A DNA stretch of 64,000 bases from Verrucomicrobiota bacterium (GCA_017301975.1 JAFLEI010000023.1:53184-117183), one strand, 5' to 3'. Positions 55,361-64,000 are shown, counted from the first letter of the stretch. The notes: generated from the letters alone by a model not told the origin. Numbers and translations: made by a program.

Positions 55361-56650
55361 TCATGGCAGCGCCAGATCCTTCGCACGGTCATTGTTCAGC
55401 AGCCACTTGGAGCACCCCTTCAAATACATTCGGTTGAACGTTGAAAGCGTGCCCGCCCCCGTCGCCATCAGCGCGATCGTGCGGTTGGAAATAAACTCCA
55501 TCATGTTGCTGAACCGTCCTGGATGATCCGCCTTGAGCTGCGTGCCGCGCTCATAAAAAGCCACAATGCGGCCATCGTAAAAGTACTCGATCAGCTCATG
55601 CCACGCCTCATGCCACTCACGCTGGCGCCGCTCATAGCGGCCCAGCTCCTTCGCCAGCTTCTCCGGCGCATCAAGCAGCCTCTCACCATGTTTGGCAAAC
55701 ATCGCGCTCAGTGACTCCGCCGAGTCCAGCGCCAGAAACACCCCCGGCGACAGCATCGGATCCACAAACCCAAACGCATCTCCTGCCGACACCCAGCCCG
55801 GACCCTGCGCACGGTCTGAAATGAGCTGATAATTGGTGTAGGTGTAAACATCCGTCACACGCTTCCGATTCGCCGTCAGCGGTGAAAGCACCGGATCAGT
55901 CGCCAGCACTCGATCCAACCGTTCTTCACCATTCGCGCCAAACTCCGGCAGCGCCTTGGGATTCATCACAATCCCGAAGCTCAGTTTGTCCGGCAGCGGA
56001 ATCCGCCAGCTCCAGCCCCATGGGTGATACATGATCGCGATCTGCCCCGCCTCATACGGATGTTCGATCTCGGTGAAGTGCGCGAAGTGCGCCGTGTCCC
56101 GTCGCTGCCCCGTCGTCGCCTTGATGCCCAGCAGCTTCGCCGACGTGCGTGCACGTCCGCTGCAGTCAATGATCAGATCCGGCTTCGCGCCATCGCAGTA
56201 ACCGCCGGCCTCCAGCGCTGCCGCATCCAGCTCCAGCTCAGGTGTACCGCCCGGATGCGCCACCAGTCCGGCTCGATGCTTCACAAACTTCACCCCAAGC
56301 TCTTTCGCGTAGCCCTTCAAGACATCATCAAACTCAGGACGCGGCACATTGTAGGCATACGGCGGCAGCCGGCCTTCCACCGACTTGAAATTGAAATTCA
56401 TGCGCGTGCCCAGGTGGTGCAGAAAACTCGCCCCCGGCTTGAACTGCGAGATCGCAGCCACCCGGTCTTCAATGCCCATCCGCTGCAGGATCGCCACAAT
56501 CGCGGGAATCAACGACTCCCCAACCAGCAGCGCCGGACGCTTTTCATCATCATAGACCAGCGTCTGGATGCCCTGCTTCGCCAGCATCGCCGCAAGCGCG
56601 CTGCCGGCAGGTCCGGCTCCGAGAATGGCAATGCGGGGAGGTGGGCTCAT
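55361..56650 (-). CDS. Flavin-dependent halogenase-like oxidoreductase
   Basis: A 429-residue FAD enzyme. The dinucleotide motif is ILGAGPAGSALAAMLAKQG. The halogenase motif WxWxIP is present as WSWRIP (residues 213-218), and Lys71 in FKPGASF fits the catalytic lysine region of phenol-type halogenases. CSGRARTSAKLL and GWVSAGDAFGFVDPMLSPG complete the FAD fold. Related proteins hydroxylate or halogenate carrier-bound aromatic acids. It starts three bases after the ligase gene on the same strand, so the two act together. Halogenation is possible, but monooxygenase activity is also plausible. Confidence 0.75.
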   Translation of the reverse strand: MSPPPRIAILGAGPAGSALAAMLAKQGIQTLVYDDEKRPALLVGESLIPAIVAILQRMGIEDRVAAISQFKPGASFLHHLGTRMNFNFKSVEGRLPPYAYNVPRPEFDDVLKGYAKELGVKFVKHRAGLVAHPGGTPELELDAAALEAGGYCDGAKPDLIIDCSGRARTSAKLLGIKATTGQRRDTAHFAHFTEIEHPYEAGQIAIMYHPWGWSWRIPLPDKLSFGIVMNPKALPEFGANGEERLDRVLATDPVLSPLTANRKRVTDVYTYTNYQLISDRAQGPGWVSAGDAFGFVDPMLSPGVFLALDSAESLSAMFAKHGERLLDAPEKLAKELGRYERRQREWHEAWHELIEYFYDGRIVAFYERGTQLKADHPGRFSNMMEFISNRTIALMATGAGTLSTFNRMYLKGCSKWLLNNDRAKDLALP

Positions 56651-56653
56651 GAG

Positions 56654-58024
56654 TCAGTAGCGGCGGAGTTTGCCGCTGGCGGTCAGCGGCAGTTCGGAAA
56701 CGAAGGTGTAAAACAGCGGGACTTTGTAGGCGGAGAGTCGCTGCTGGCAAAGTTTTCTCAACTCAATCGCCGCTGGCGGTGCCTCGGGGTTTTGTGGAAT
56801 GATCTCTGCCGCAGGCATCGCTCCCAGCGCGGGATGGGCACGCCCGGTCACACGCGCGGCCTTGACCCCCGCATGGCTGCACAGCACCGCCTCCACCTCT
56901 TCAGGGAAGCACTTCAACCCGCCCACATTGATCACGCTGCGCACACGACCACGCAGATAGAGGCAACCATCCTCATCCATCTCAGCAATGTCGCCCGTGG
57001 CGAACCATCCATCGCGCAAAACCGCCTCACGCGGCTGCCACGGCGTCAGATACGCATCAAACACACCCGGCCCGCGCAGCATCAGTTCACCATCATCCAG
57101 CTTCACCTCAAACGCTGGCAGCGGCTGACCGATGGAAGTCGGCTTGTCCTCCGCATGCTTCAAATTCAGAATCGGCAGCCCCGCTTCAATGATGCCCATC
57201 CCCTGGGTGAGATGCAGCCCGGTCTTGCTGGCAAACAGCTCCGCCACTTCGGCCGTCAGCGCAAACGCCGTCGAAACCGCGAGCCTCAGCGCTCCCAGAC
57301 GCTCAGCATCCGGCAGGCCGGACAGCATCGTGTAATGATACGGCGATCCGTACATCACCGTCGCCCCATGCGCCTGCATCATCTCCAGCATCACCTTGGG
57401 ATCACTCGCGGGCGCAAGGATCGTCGTGGCCCCATGATAAAGATACAGCACGATGGAAACCGCAAAGTGATGCGCCATCGGCAGCACCCAAAGCACCCGG
57501 TCCTCCGGCCCGATCCGCAATCCCTCGTTCGCCGCCGTGATGCGTGCCAGCAGCGTCTCATGCGAGATCACGATCCCCTTCGACGCTCCCGTGGTTCCGC
57601 TGCTGAAACGAATGAACGCAGGGTTCAAAGCCTCCAGCGCCCCTTCATCAAATGCCGGCGGCGCATCATGCGCCACCGCTTCCACACGCCACTCCTCCGC
57701 ACTCTGCGCATGCACGATGGCATCCAGCGCCGTCGCTTTGCCCAGTTGCTCACGTTCGCTGACCGTCAGCTCATGCGGGATCGGTACAAAGCACGCGTTC
57801 TGCTGCAAAATCGCCAGCGCCACCACGATGTAGTCCGCTCCGCTCGGCGCATTCAATCCAATGCGTGGCCGCGCCTTCTTCGGCCAGTTCGGATCGTCAT
57901 TCAGTCGCTGTGCGCAGCTCTTCATGCGCGCCTCCAGTTCACCAAAGGTGAGTTGCAGTTCCGGGCTCACCACCGCTGAATGCGTGGCGGTGCTGCGTGC
58001 AAAAATAAGATCGACGATGTTCAC
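56654..58024 (-). CDS. AMP-binding acyl/aryl ligase
   Basis: A 456-residue member of the adenylate-forming ligase family. Motifs are FSSGTTGASKGIVIS (phosphate-binding loop), GMGIIEAGLP, GWFATGD, RVRSVINVGGLKCFP (hinge) and the catalytic lysine in PLTASGKLRR. It activates a carboxylic acid as the adenylate and may load CoA or an acyl carrier protein. The GTG start overlaps the preceding flavoprotein's stop as GTGA. No carrier protein or ketosynthase is in the window. It is paired with the halogenase-like gene. Confidence 0.87.
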   Translation of the reverse strand: MNIVDLIFARSTATHSAVVSPELQLTFGELEARMKSCAQRLNDDPNWPKKARPRIGLNAPSGADYIVVALAILQQNACFVPIPHELTVSEREQLGKATALDAIVHAQSAEEWRVEAVAHDAPPAFDEGALEALNPAFIRFSSGTTGASKGIVISHETLLARITAANEGLRIGPEDRVLWVLPMAHHFAVSIVLYLYHGATTILAPASDPKVMLEMMQAHGATVMYGSPYHYTMLSGLPDAERLGALRLAVSTAFALTAEVAELFASKTGLHLTQGMGIIEAGLPILNLKHAEDKPTSIGQPLPAFEVKLDDGELMLRGPGVFDAYLTPWQPREAVLRDGWFATGDIAEMDEDGCLYLRGRVRSVINVGGLKCFPEEVEAVLCSHAGVKAARVTGRAHPALGAMPAAEIIPQNPEAPPAAIELRKLCQQRLSAYKVPLFYTFVSELPLTASGKLRRY

Positions 58025-59319
58025 TTGGCGGGTTCCAGTTGGCTCAAAATCCTTCGCACCTGCGGTGCCAGGTCAGCGGTGTCTTGTTCAGGAAAAGTCG
58101 CGGCAATCCCTGCCGCCTGCCCGGTGGCCAGCGCCGTGCCCATGACTCGCGTGCTCGCCTGCGCCCGATGCGTCGTGGAAATGCAGCGTCCCGCAATGAA
58201 CACATTCCGCAAATCACGCGCCCTCAGCGCCCCCAGCGGAATCCCGCAGGCCTTTGCTTCCTTCGGATACAGCAGTCGCGGACCACGCGCCGTTTCCCTC
58301 AGTTCCATGGGCCACGTCGCATTCGCAACCGTTTGCTCATCACTCCGGCTTTCAAGAATGTCCTCCTCCGTCAAAGTCACTTCGCCAATCCATCTCCGGC
58401 TTTCACGGATGCCAGCGCGTACCGGCAGCGTCGTGATCCGCGCCTTGGCAAAACCCTCAAGCGCTGTCTTCAGATGCTCAACAATCGCATAAGCCACCTC
58501 GCGCCCCTGCATCTCAACCCACGTCAGACTCCGGGCATCCGTCGCGTCAAACACGCACTCCGGCGAGTCGCCCGGCAGATCCAGCGTTAGAAACGCCTCA
58601 CTCAAAACAGCGCTGTTTCTGAAGTGCGCACCCGCAGCTTCCACCGGCAGCTTCTTCTCCTGAATCGCCCGGGCCAGGCATCCCGCAATTTTCAACGGAC
58701 CATCGCCCGTGAGTGCATCGCCATCGACATCACCCAGTCCGACAATGTAAGCCGGGCGCTGAAGCTCGTTTGCCGAAGTCGAATCCCATGGCTGTTTCGC
58801 CAAAGCGGCCAGCACCGCATCACCACTCGCATCCACCAGCCTCTGCGGCTGCAGCGTCCAAGTCGTGCCGCGGCATTGCAAAGTCACTTCCGCGATGCGC
58901 CTTTCTTCGATCCGGCATCCAGCCAGTTCAGTATGCAGCAAAACTCGTAAGTTTTGCTGAATCCGACACAAGTTGTCAAAGAACAAAGCCAGCCTCGTCG
59001 GCTGATGCATCAGCACATCCACCCGTCCCATCCGCACCGGTCCATGACCAATGCCCTGCTCCAGCAGCTCACGTTCCAGTTCCACCACCAGCCCCGGATT
59101 AGCGACGCGCGGCGCCGCGCCAGGAGTCGGCAGATCATACAAACCGCAGAACGAATGCACCAGCGAAGCCGTGCCAGCCCCTCCCAAAATGCCATGACGT
59201 TCCACCAGCAGCGTGTTCATGCCCCGACGTGCCGCGGCCAGGGCCGCCGCCACGCCCGCACTGCCACCGCCGATGACGAGAACATCGGGATTCGTGGTGA
59301 GGGCGTTGGAATCGGGCAT
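58021..59319 (-). CDS. FAD-dependent oxidoreductase (PF12831-type)
   Basis: A 432-residue cytoplasmic-looking flavoprotein. The N-terminal motif is VLVIGGGSAGVAAALAAARR, followed by HGILGGAGTASLVHSFCG. The C-terminal FAD-closing motif is VFIAGRCISTTHRAQASTRV. No signal peptide is seen, unlike the related secreted proteins at 27422 and 35516. The ATG at 59319 is preferred over the frame open to 59358. The stop overlaps the ligase start by four bases, linking it to that pathway. The substrate is unknown. Confidence 0.85.
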   Translation of the reverse strand: MPDSNALTTNPDVLVIGGGSAGVAAALAAARRGMNTLLVERHGILGGAGTASLVHSFCGLYDLPTPGAAPRVANPGLVVELERELLEQGIGHGPVRMGRVDVLMHQPTRLALFFDNLCRIQQNLRVLLHTELAGCRIEERRIAEVTLQCRGTTWTLQPQRLVDASGDAVLAALAKQPWDSTSANELQRPAYIVGLGDVDGDALTGDGPLKIAGCLARAIQEKKLPVEAAGAHFRNSAVLSEAFLTLDLPGDSPECVFDATDARSLTWVEMQGREVAYAIVEHLKTALEGFAKARITTLPVRAGIRESRRWIGEVTLTEEDILESRSDEQTVANATWPMELRETARGPRLLYPKEAKACGIPLGALRARDLRNVFIAGRCISTTHRAQASTRVMGTALATGQAAGIAATFPEQDTADLAPQVRRILSQLEPAK

Positions 59320-59361
59320 GCAGATAGATGAACTGAAGCGCACGAAAGCGCAAATCACGGC

Positions 59362-61500
59362 TCAAGGATACTCATGGCCCAGATTATCGTCCGTGATGAT
59401 CTTCGCCCCGCCCCAGGCAGCCTCCATGGCCGGGCGGCGGCACCAATGCGACATGTCGCCAGGCACAGGAAGGGCCTCCCCCTTGAGGAAATCCAGCACG
59501 CCTTCGAGTTGATCCGCAGCCACCACCGGCTGCCCGTCAATGCGATAGGCCGCTAAAACCTGCTGCCAGCGGCCACGGTCCGGCTCCAGGGCTGTGTTGC
59601 TCGCCAGGCAGTGATTCATCACCATCATCGTATGCGGAAACACCTCCATGCCCGTTCGTGCCGCTCGCTGCGATTCCGTGCAGTTCCAAAACGCAATGCC
59701 ATCAGGTGCAAGATGCGCTCTGACCTCCGTCAAAAACTCCCGCGAGAGCAGTGCGGAGGCGAACTCACGCCAGTGGTGCGTGGTGTTCATGACGATGGCG
59801 TCAAACCGCGCATCCGGATGCTGCCGCAGCCAGCGCCGCCCGTCGTCGATAACGAGTTCGAGCTTGGGATTTGTGAGCAGACTGGCGACTTCGGGGCGTG
59901 CGCGAATGAGATCGAGATAGCCATGGCTGAGTTCGATGGCGGTGACTTTTTTCACCTGCGGGTGATTGACGAGAATCTGTGTCCACGATCCGCTGGCGAC
60001 ACCTATCACGAGGATGTTTTCGATGCGGTCCCGCACGGCGGAAATGAAGTAGGGACGCACGAGCCAGGATTTCGGCTCCAGCTTCGTGCCGATCATCCCA
60101 TCATAAGCGCCGTTGCCATAAACCGCACCGCTGGTGTCCACCGTGATCACACCATGGCGTGATTCGATGATCTGGGCGAAGTGCATGCCGTATTGAAAGT
60201 CATGCTTGTACTGCAAGCGCTCGTAGAATCCTTGGAAGGTGCCCAAGGCGACGGCAATGACGCAAAGCGGCTGCAAGCGTTGGCGAAGGGGCAGTTTAAA
60301 ACGACCAATGGATTCAGCCCAGAGCCACGAAACGAGCAACAATGCCACGCTGAGCGTCTGCATGCTCATCCATTCCATGAACAGAAAGCCGGTGAGCAGG
60401 CTGCCGGTTCCGGAGCCGATGATATTGGCCAGATAGAGCCAGGACAAGCGGCTGCCCGTGTCTTTGCTGGGTGGAATGGCGGCCTGGCAGAGCAGGGGGA
60501 AGGTGACTCCCAGCAACGTGCCCGCTGCTATCAAAAGGTAGAACCCATATTCCCAATAAGCCTGCGTCGCCAGGATGGCTGTGAGCGGCGCAATCATGAA
60601 TGCACCCACACTCGAAAGCAGCACCCAGCGCCCAAACTTGAGGCGCAGGTCACCGGTTCGTTTCAGAGTCCATGGACTGACCAGCGAGCCGAGAGCGAGC
60701 CCGAGCAGGTAGCTGCCAAGCATGTAGCCGAACACCGGGGCCTTGGAGGCGCTGGCAAAGTTGAAAACCCGCGACCAGATGATCTCCCAGGAGAGCGTCA
60801 GAAAGCCGGAGAACGCAGACCAGAGCAAGGCGGTGCAAAAAGGAATCTCGCAGCCCGCATTGGCCGCAGGTTCCTTGGCATTGTCGGCAGACTCTGCGGC
60901 GGGTTTTCTCAAGACGAGCAGCACAATCAGCGCTGCGGCGGCATTCAAACAAGCCGCGATGCGCGTGGTGCCGCTCATGCCAAAGCTGCCGAGCAGCCAG
61001 TGTGCAGCGATGAAGGCTCCGAGCGCGGCCCCCAGCGTGTTCACAAAATAGAGGCGGCTCACGCTCTGGCCCACATGCGCAGTATCGCGCACCTGATGCG
61101 CCACCAGCAGCGGCAGCGTGGCCCCCATGAGAAGGGTGGGCAGAAACACCAGCAGGAAGACGAGCGCGCCGGTGGTGAGGCCGTGGGCTTGCACGGAAGT
61201 CAGCGCACCCACGGCGTCGAACAACTTCAGCGAAATGAGCCCGTAGGCACCTACGCCGAGTTCCGCGAGGCCGAACAGCAGCACGAGCGGTGCGCGCGTC
61301 GATTTGGAAATCCAGCCGCCTGCGATGCTGCCGATGCCGAGCCCTGCCAGGAAGGCCGCCACGACCATCGCCACGGATTCGACGTTGCTGCCGTAGATCG
61401 TCAGCAGCGCGCGCTGCCAGACGAGCTGGTAGATCAGCGCCGAGATGCCCGAGAGGATGAAGACGCCATGCAGGATGATGGCGTGGAGGCGGCGTGACAT
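59362..61500 (-). CDS. Membrane protein with C-terminal spermidine synthase-like domain
   Basis: A 712-residue protein. About residues 1-430 hold multiple transmembrane helices resembling an MFS-like or fused spermidine synthase membrane region. About 460-700 form a SAM-dependent methyltransferase/polyamine-synthase fold (NILVIGVASGSWTQILVNH, ELVIDDGRRWLRQ). The canonical catalytic Asp motif is replaced by VMNTTHHWREFASALLS, a pattern seen in fused membrane members, so true spermidine synthesis is doubtful. It lies 4 bases after the sugar isomerase-like gene on the same strand. Confidence 0.85.
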   Translation of the reverse strand: MSRRLHAIILHGVFILSGISALIYQLVWQRALLTIYGSNVESVAMVVAAFLAGLGIGSIAGGWISKSTRAPLVLLFGLAELGVGAYGLISLKLFDAVGALTSVQAHGLTTGALVFLLVFLPTLLMGATLPLLVAHQVRDTAHVGQSVSRLYFVNTLGAALGAFIAAHWLLGSFGMSGTTRIAACLNAAAALIVLLVLRKPAAESADNAKEPAANAGCEIPFCTALLWSAFSGFLTLSWEIIWSRVFNFASASKAPVFGYMLGSYLLGLALGSLVSPWTLKRTGDLRLKFGRWVLLSSVGAFMIAPLTAILATQAYWEYGFYLLIAAGTLLGVTFPLLCQAAIPPSKDTGSRLSWLYLANIIGSGTGSLLTGFLFMEWMSMQTLSVALLLVSWLWAESIGRFKLPLRQRLQPLCVIAVALGTFQGFYERLQYKHDFQYGMHFAQIIESRHGVITVDTSGAVYGNGAYDGMIGTKLEPKSWLVRPYFISAVRDRIENILVIGVASGSWTQILVNHPQVKKVTAIELSHGYLDLIRARPEVASLLTNPKLELVIDDGRRWLRQHPDARFDAIVMNTTHHWREFASALLSREFLTEVRAHLAPDGIAFWNCTESQRAARTGMEVFPHTMMVMNHCLASNTALEPDRGRWQQVLAAYRIDGQPVVAADQLEGVLDFLKGEALPVPGDMSHWCRRPAMEAAWGGAKIITDDNLGHEYP

Positions 61501-61504
61501 GGGA

Positions 61505-62347
61505 TCACTCGAAGCCGTTGGCGCGCAGGAAGGTCAGGCTGTTGGGGATCTGCTCCAGCGATGTGGGGGATTCATCTTCAATGAAGTAATGCTGCACTCC
61601 CTCCTGGCGGGCGGCGGCAAAAATGGCTTTCCAGTCCATCTGGCCGGTGCCGAGAGTGACATCGTTGGCCACGTCGGTCTTGCCGGTGAGGAAGCCGGTG
61701 GCGACACCTTTTTTCAGGTCCTTGAGATGCATGAGCTTCCAGCGGCCGCTGTATTTTTCCAGCAGCTTCACGGGATCCTGACCGGGGAAGATGATCCACA
61801 GGATGTCCATCTGCATGGAGACGAATTCAGGCTTCGTTTCGCGCAGGAAGAGATCCAGCAGCGTGCCGTCGCCATAAGGCTCAAACTCGAAGCCGTGTGC
61901 GTGGTAGAACATCGTGATGCCTTCCTTTGCCAGAGCCTCGCCGGCTTTGTTGAAAACGGCGATCGCATCGCGGCACTCCGCTTCGTCAAAGCTGTCCTTG
62001 TGGTCGATCCATGCGCAGCCTGCATATTTGAGGCCGAGGGTCTTTGCTTCCTTCACCACGTTTTCCAGATCGTTCTTGTAGCGTGCGTAGGGGAAGTGGC
62101 TGCTGACGGCTTTGAGGCCGCGCTGTTCGAGTTCGGCTTTGAACTGCTCTGGCGTGAGATCATAAGTGCCGGCGAGTTCGACCTCCTTGATGCCGAACTC
62201 CTTCACACGATCCAGCGTCCAGGGCACGCCACGCAGCTTAAACTGGCTGCGCAGGCTGTAGAGCTGCAAACCGGCGGCGTTGGGGGCATCAGCGGCGAAA
62301 GCTTGGGCCGTTAACGCAAGGGCGAGAAGGAGTGACGTGAGTTTCAT
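61505..62347 (-). CDS. Secreted sugar phosphate isomerase/epimerase-like TIM-barrel protein
   Basis: A 280-residue xylose isomerase-like barrel (AP endonuclease 2 superfamily). A Sec signal peptide (MKLTSLLLALALTAQAFAAD) indicates export. Motifs are GLQLYSLRSQFKLRG at the first strand, VELAGTYDLTPEQ, a metal-site strand YHAHGFEFEPYGDG, and FVSMQMDILWI. The start at 62347 gives the signal peptide; the frame opens at 62404. Exported members are common in Planctomycetes and Verrucomicrobia and are thought to act on sugar derivatives. Confidence 0.85.
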   Translation of the reverse strand: MKLTSLLLALALTAQAFAADAPNAAGLQLYSLRSQFKLRGVPWTLDRVKEFGIKEVELAGTYDLTPEQFKAELEQRGLKAVSSHFPYARYKNDLENVVKEAKTLGLKYAGCAWIDHKDSFDEAECRDAIAVFNKAGEALAKEGITMFYHAHGFEFEPYGDGTLLDLFLRETKPEFVSMQMDILWIIFPGQDPVKLLEKYSGRWKLMHLKDLKKGVATGFLTGKTDVANDVTLGTGQMDWKAIFAAARQEGVQHYFIEDESPTSLEQIPNSLTFLRANGFE

Positions 62348-62400
62348 GAGTGGAGGGGATGATTTTTGAAGAATGGAGGAGGGAATGTCACGCAGGAACT

Positions 62401-63645
62401 TCACGCCCTCCGGATCGCCGCTGCAAAGGCTCCGTCCATCTGATCTTCTGGCGGAAAGCTGTGGCGGGTGGAGACGAGTTCGTAGCCGGGAGTGGATTCC
62501 AGGACGTTGGCGACGAGCAGCTCATTCTCGGCGGGTTCGATGCTGCAGGTGCTGTACACGAGAATACCGCCCGGTTTGAGGACGCGGAGGCAGTTTTTGA
62601 GCAGCTGCGTCTGCGTTTCCACCTGAGCGGTGATGTCTGAAGGCTGGAGGCGCCAGCGTACATCGACGCGACGGCGCATGACGCCGGTGTTGGAGCAGGG
62701 GACATCGAGCAGGATGCGGTCAAATCCGGCCTTGGCGAATTCAGGGATCTGCGGGTCGGCCCAGTCGTGCTGCTCGATGTGGGTATTGGCGACGTGGAGG
62801 CGCTGTAAATTTCCTTCCAGACGGCGCAGTCGGCCCGGAGCGACATCGCAGGCGATGATCTCGCCGGTGTTTTCCATAAGCTGGGCAAGCAGGGCGGTTT
62901 TGCCGCCGGGAGCGGCGCAGGCATCCAGGACGCGCTGGCCCGGCTGCGGGGCGAGCAGGCGCGGGGCCATGGCGGTGCTGGGGTCCTGCATGTACACTTT
63001 TCCCACGCTCAAATCTTCACGTGGCAGGTGGTCACAGACAATGAAGTCCTCCTCCGTCGTCTCGGTCATTTGCGGATAAAGGCGGTTGATGCGGGCGCAG
63101 ATCGGGGCCGGGACCTGGTTCCACTCACAGAGAGCGATGGTTTTGGCTTCGCCGAACAGGCCGAGCCAGTGCTCGACAAGCCATTTCGGGTGGGAAGTGC
63201 GCGTTTCCAGCGGTAGCGTGGCTGCCATGGCCAGCAGTTCTTCGGATTCGCGGCAGGCACGACGCAGGACGGCATTGATCAGGCTCCGCGCACGGCCCGT
63301 GGCGGCCACGGTTTCGTTGACGGCGGCATACTCCGAAACCTTGAGAATCAACACCTGACACAGGCCGATGCGCAGGCCCCAGCGGCTGCGGTGGTCGAGG
63401 TGCTTGTCCTCGGTGATCACGGCGATCCAGTGGTCGAGAAGGGAAAGATTGCGCAGGGTGGTCAGGACAATGTCGCGCAAAAAAGCGGCATCGGGCAGGC
63501 TGAGGCCGCAGTCCCGCTGGATGTGGTCCATCAAATCGGCGGCAAAACGCTCCCCTGCGGACCATTCGCCCAAAACATCCAGCGCCATGCCTCGGATAGG
63601 GACGGCGGGCTGACGGGAAGGGGAGGGTGGGCGTGGTTGACTCAT
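62401..63645 (-). CDS. rsmB: 16S rRNA cytosine-5 methyltransferase (RsmB-like)
   Basis: Methylates a cytosine of 16S rRNA. The 414-residue protein has an N-terminal NusB-like RNA-binding region (about 20-145). The C-terminal SAM-binding domain has LDACAAPGGKTALLAQL for SAM, LLDVPCSNTGVMRRR with the proton-handling Cys, and YSTCSIEPAENE with the nucleophile Cys. Position 967 is the usual RsmB target; other RsmB-family positions cannot be excluded. It is probably the first gene of the minus-strand run down to 55361, with a gap of about 53 bases before the epimerase gene. Confidence 0.92.
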   Translation of the reverse strand: MSQPRPPSPSRQPAVPIRGMALDVLGEWSAGERFAADLMDHIQRDCGLSLPDAAFLRDIVLTTLRNLSLLDHWIAVITEDKHLDHRSRWGLRIGLCQVLILKVSEYAAVNETVAATGRARSLINAVLRRACRESEELLAMAATLPLETRTSHPKWLVEHWLGLFGEAKTIALCEWNQVPAPICARINRLYPQMTETTEEDFIVCDHLPREDLSVGKVYMQDPSTAMAPRLLAPQPGQRVLDACAAPGGKTALLAQLMENTGEIIACDVAPGRLRRLEGNLQRLHVANTHIEQHDWADPQIPEFAKAGFDRILLDVPCSNTGVMRRRVDVRWRLQPSDITAQVETQTQLLKNCLRVLKPGGILVYSTCSIEPAENELLVANVLESTPGYELVSTRHSFPPEDQMDGAFAAAIRRA

Positions 63646-63712
63646 GGGCTTTACGACTAAGGCGGTGTGGCGCTGGACACAAGCCGCCCTTTGTCGGTGG
63701 TGGGAGGAATGA

Positions 63713-63743
63713 TTGACAAACTTCCCGCCCCCGCCTTTATAGA
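63713..63743 (+). promoter_or_regulatory. Candidate sigma-70 promoter for aminotransferase gene
   Basis: A perfect TTGACA at 63713-63718 is followed after 19 bases by TATAGA (63738-63743). The spacer is two bases longer than the ideal. The start codon at 63784 is 40 bases further on. The interval otherwise is C-rich and holds no other strong hexamer. It also lies in the divergent gap with rsmB. Confidence 0.5.
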
Positions 63744-63783
63744 CAGCCCCCCGCCTTTTTCACCCGCCCAACCACATCTGACC

Positions 63784-64000
63784 ATGGATTTTATCGCCAA
63801 GAATATCGCCGAAGTAGCCCCTTCAATGACTCTTTCCATCACCGCCCAGGCGAAGGCATTGAAGAAGCAGGGAGTGGACGTGCTGAGCTTTGGAGCCGGT
63901 GAGCCCGACTTCGACACGCCTGCACCGATCATCGCCGCTGCCGTGGAAGCCCTGAATTCCGGCAAAACCCGCTACACCGAAAGCGCCGGCATCCTCGAAC
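63784..64000 (+). CDS. Class I/II PLP aminotransferase, aspartate type (3' cut by window)
   Basis: The first 72 codons of an aminotransferase are present, and the frame stays open at the window edge. The reading begins MDFIAKNIAEVAPSMTLSIT and includes VLSFGAGEPDFDTPAP and GKTRYTESAGI. This is the N-terminal region typical of the AspC-type aspartate aminotransferases of bacteria. The PLP lysine lies outside the window. The divergent position relative to rsmB and a good promoter upstream suggest independent transcription. Confidence 0.85.
   Translation, partial: MDFIAKNIAEVAPSMTLSITAQAKALKKQGVDVLSFGAGEPDFDTPAPIIAAAVEALNSGKTRYTESAGILE

Noticed and set aside
56024..57979. 651-codon open frame on the plus strand
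   Set aside because: It lies opposite the halogenase-like and ligase genes, which have clear family motifs. The peptide is Arg/His/Gln-rich and has no motif.
60181..61497. 438-codon open frame on the plus strand
   Set aside because: Antisense to the SpeE-like membrane protein gene, with no family resemblance.

Overview
The window looks like a chromosome segment of a Verrucomicrobia bacterium, probably close to Prosthecobacter or Verrucomicrobium. The main reasons are a Verru_Chthon A-B-C-D pseudopilin cassette at the left edge, many secreted sulfatases, sialidase-like proteins and PF12831-type flavoproteins, a PEP-CTERM protein with a matching CAAX-type protease, an lpxD gene (so a Gram-negative envelope), and dense G+C-rich coding. 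Assignment is from sequence reading only. I see no transposase, integrase, phage gene or CRISPR array.

Layout. 1-6.4 kb: Verru_Chthon cassette A (5' cut by the window), B, C, D. 6.5-12 kb: housekeeping genes guaB, guaA, tmk, a small secreted protein and holB. 12.3-18.8 kb: a GntR/LacI-type regulator facing an operon of RraA-like aldolase, beta-helix protein, sialidase and two GDPD-family proteins. 18.8-22.5 kb: a cysteine-rich ArsR regulator, with a frameshifted mini-ORF behind it, facing an Old Yellow Enzyme, a luciferase-like flavoprotein and an aldo/keto reductase. 22.8-29.1 kb: two sulfatases, a Tat-exported putative glycoside hydrolase and a flavoprotein, with overlapping reading frames. 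29.2-30.7 kb: ilvA. 30.8-37.4 kb: a 1164-residue sialidase/golvesin-domain/flavoprotein fusion, an alpha/beta hydrolase and a paralogous flavoprotein. 37.5-42.6 kb: quinone reductase, tRNA-Gly(CCC), lipoprotein, Sel1-repeat protein and a DUF116-polyprenyl synthase fusion. 42.6-44.8 kb: an A+T-richer islet with a secreted orphan, a SUKH-like protein and a peptide remnant. 44.8-48.7 kb: a sulfatase co-transcribed with a histidine kinase and an NtrC-type regulator that lacks the GAFTGA loop. 48.9-55 kb: ggt, a mini PEP-CTERM protein, hom, lpxD, a repeat-rich gap and a CAAX-type protease. 55.4-63.6 kb: a minus-strand run rsmB, TIM-barrel epimerase, membrane SpeE-like protein, flavoprotein, acyl/aryl ligase and halogenase-like flavoprotein. 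63.8 kb: start of a class I aminotransferase.

The accessory blocks fit an organism that scavenges sulfated and acidic polysaccharides. Sulfatases, sialidase-like beta-propellers and secreted flavoproteins would strip and open polymers outside the cytoplasm, and local regulators would respond to the substrates. The most unusual items are the sialidase/golvesin/flavoprotein fusion operon, the GAFTGA-less regulator tied to a sulfatase, the mini PEP-CTERM protein, the ligase/halogenase pair, the SUKH islet and several structured repeats.
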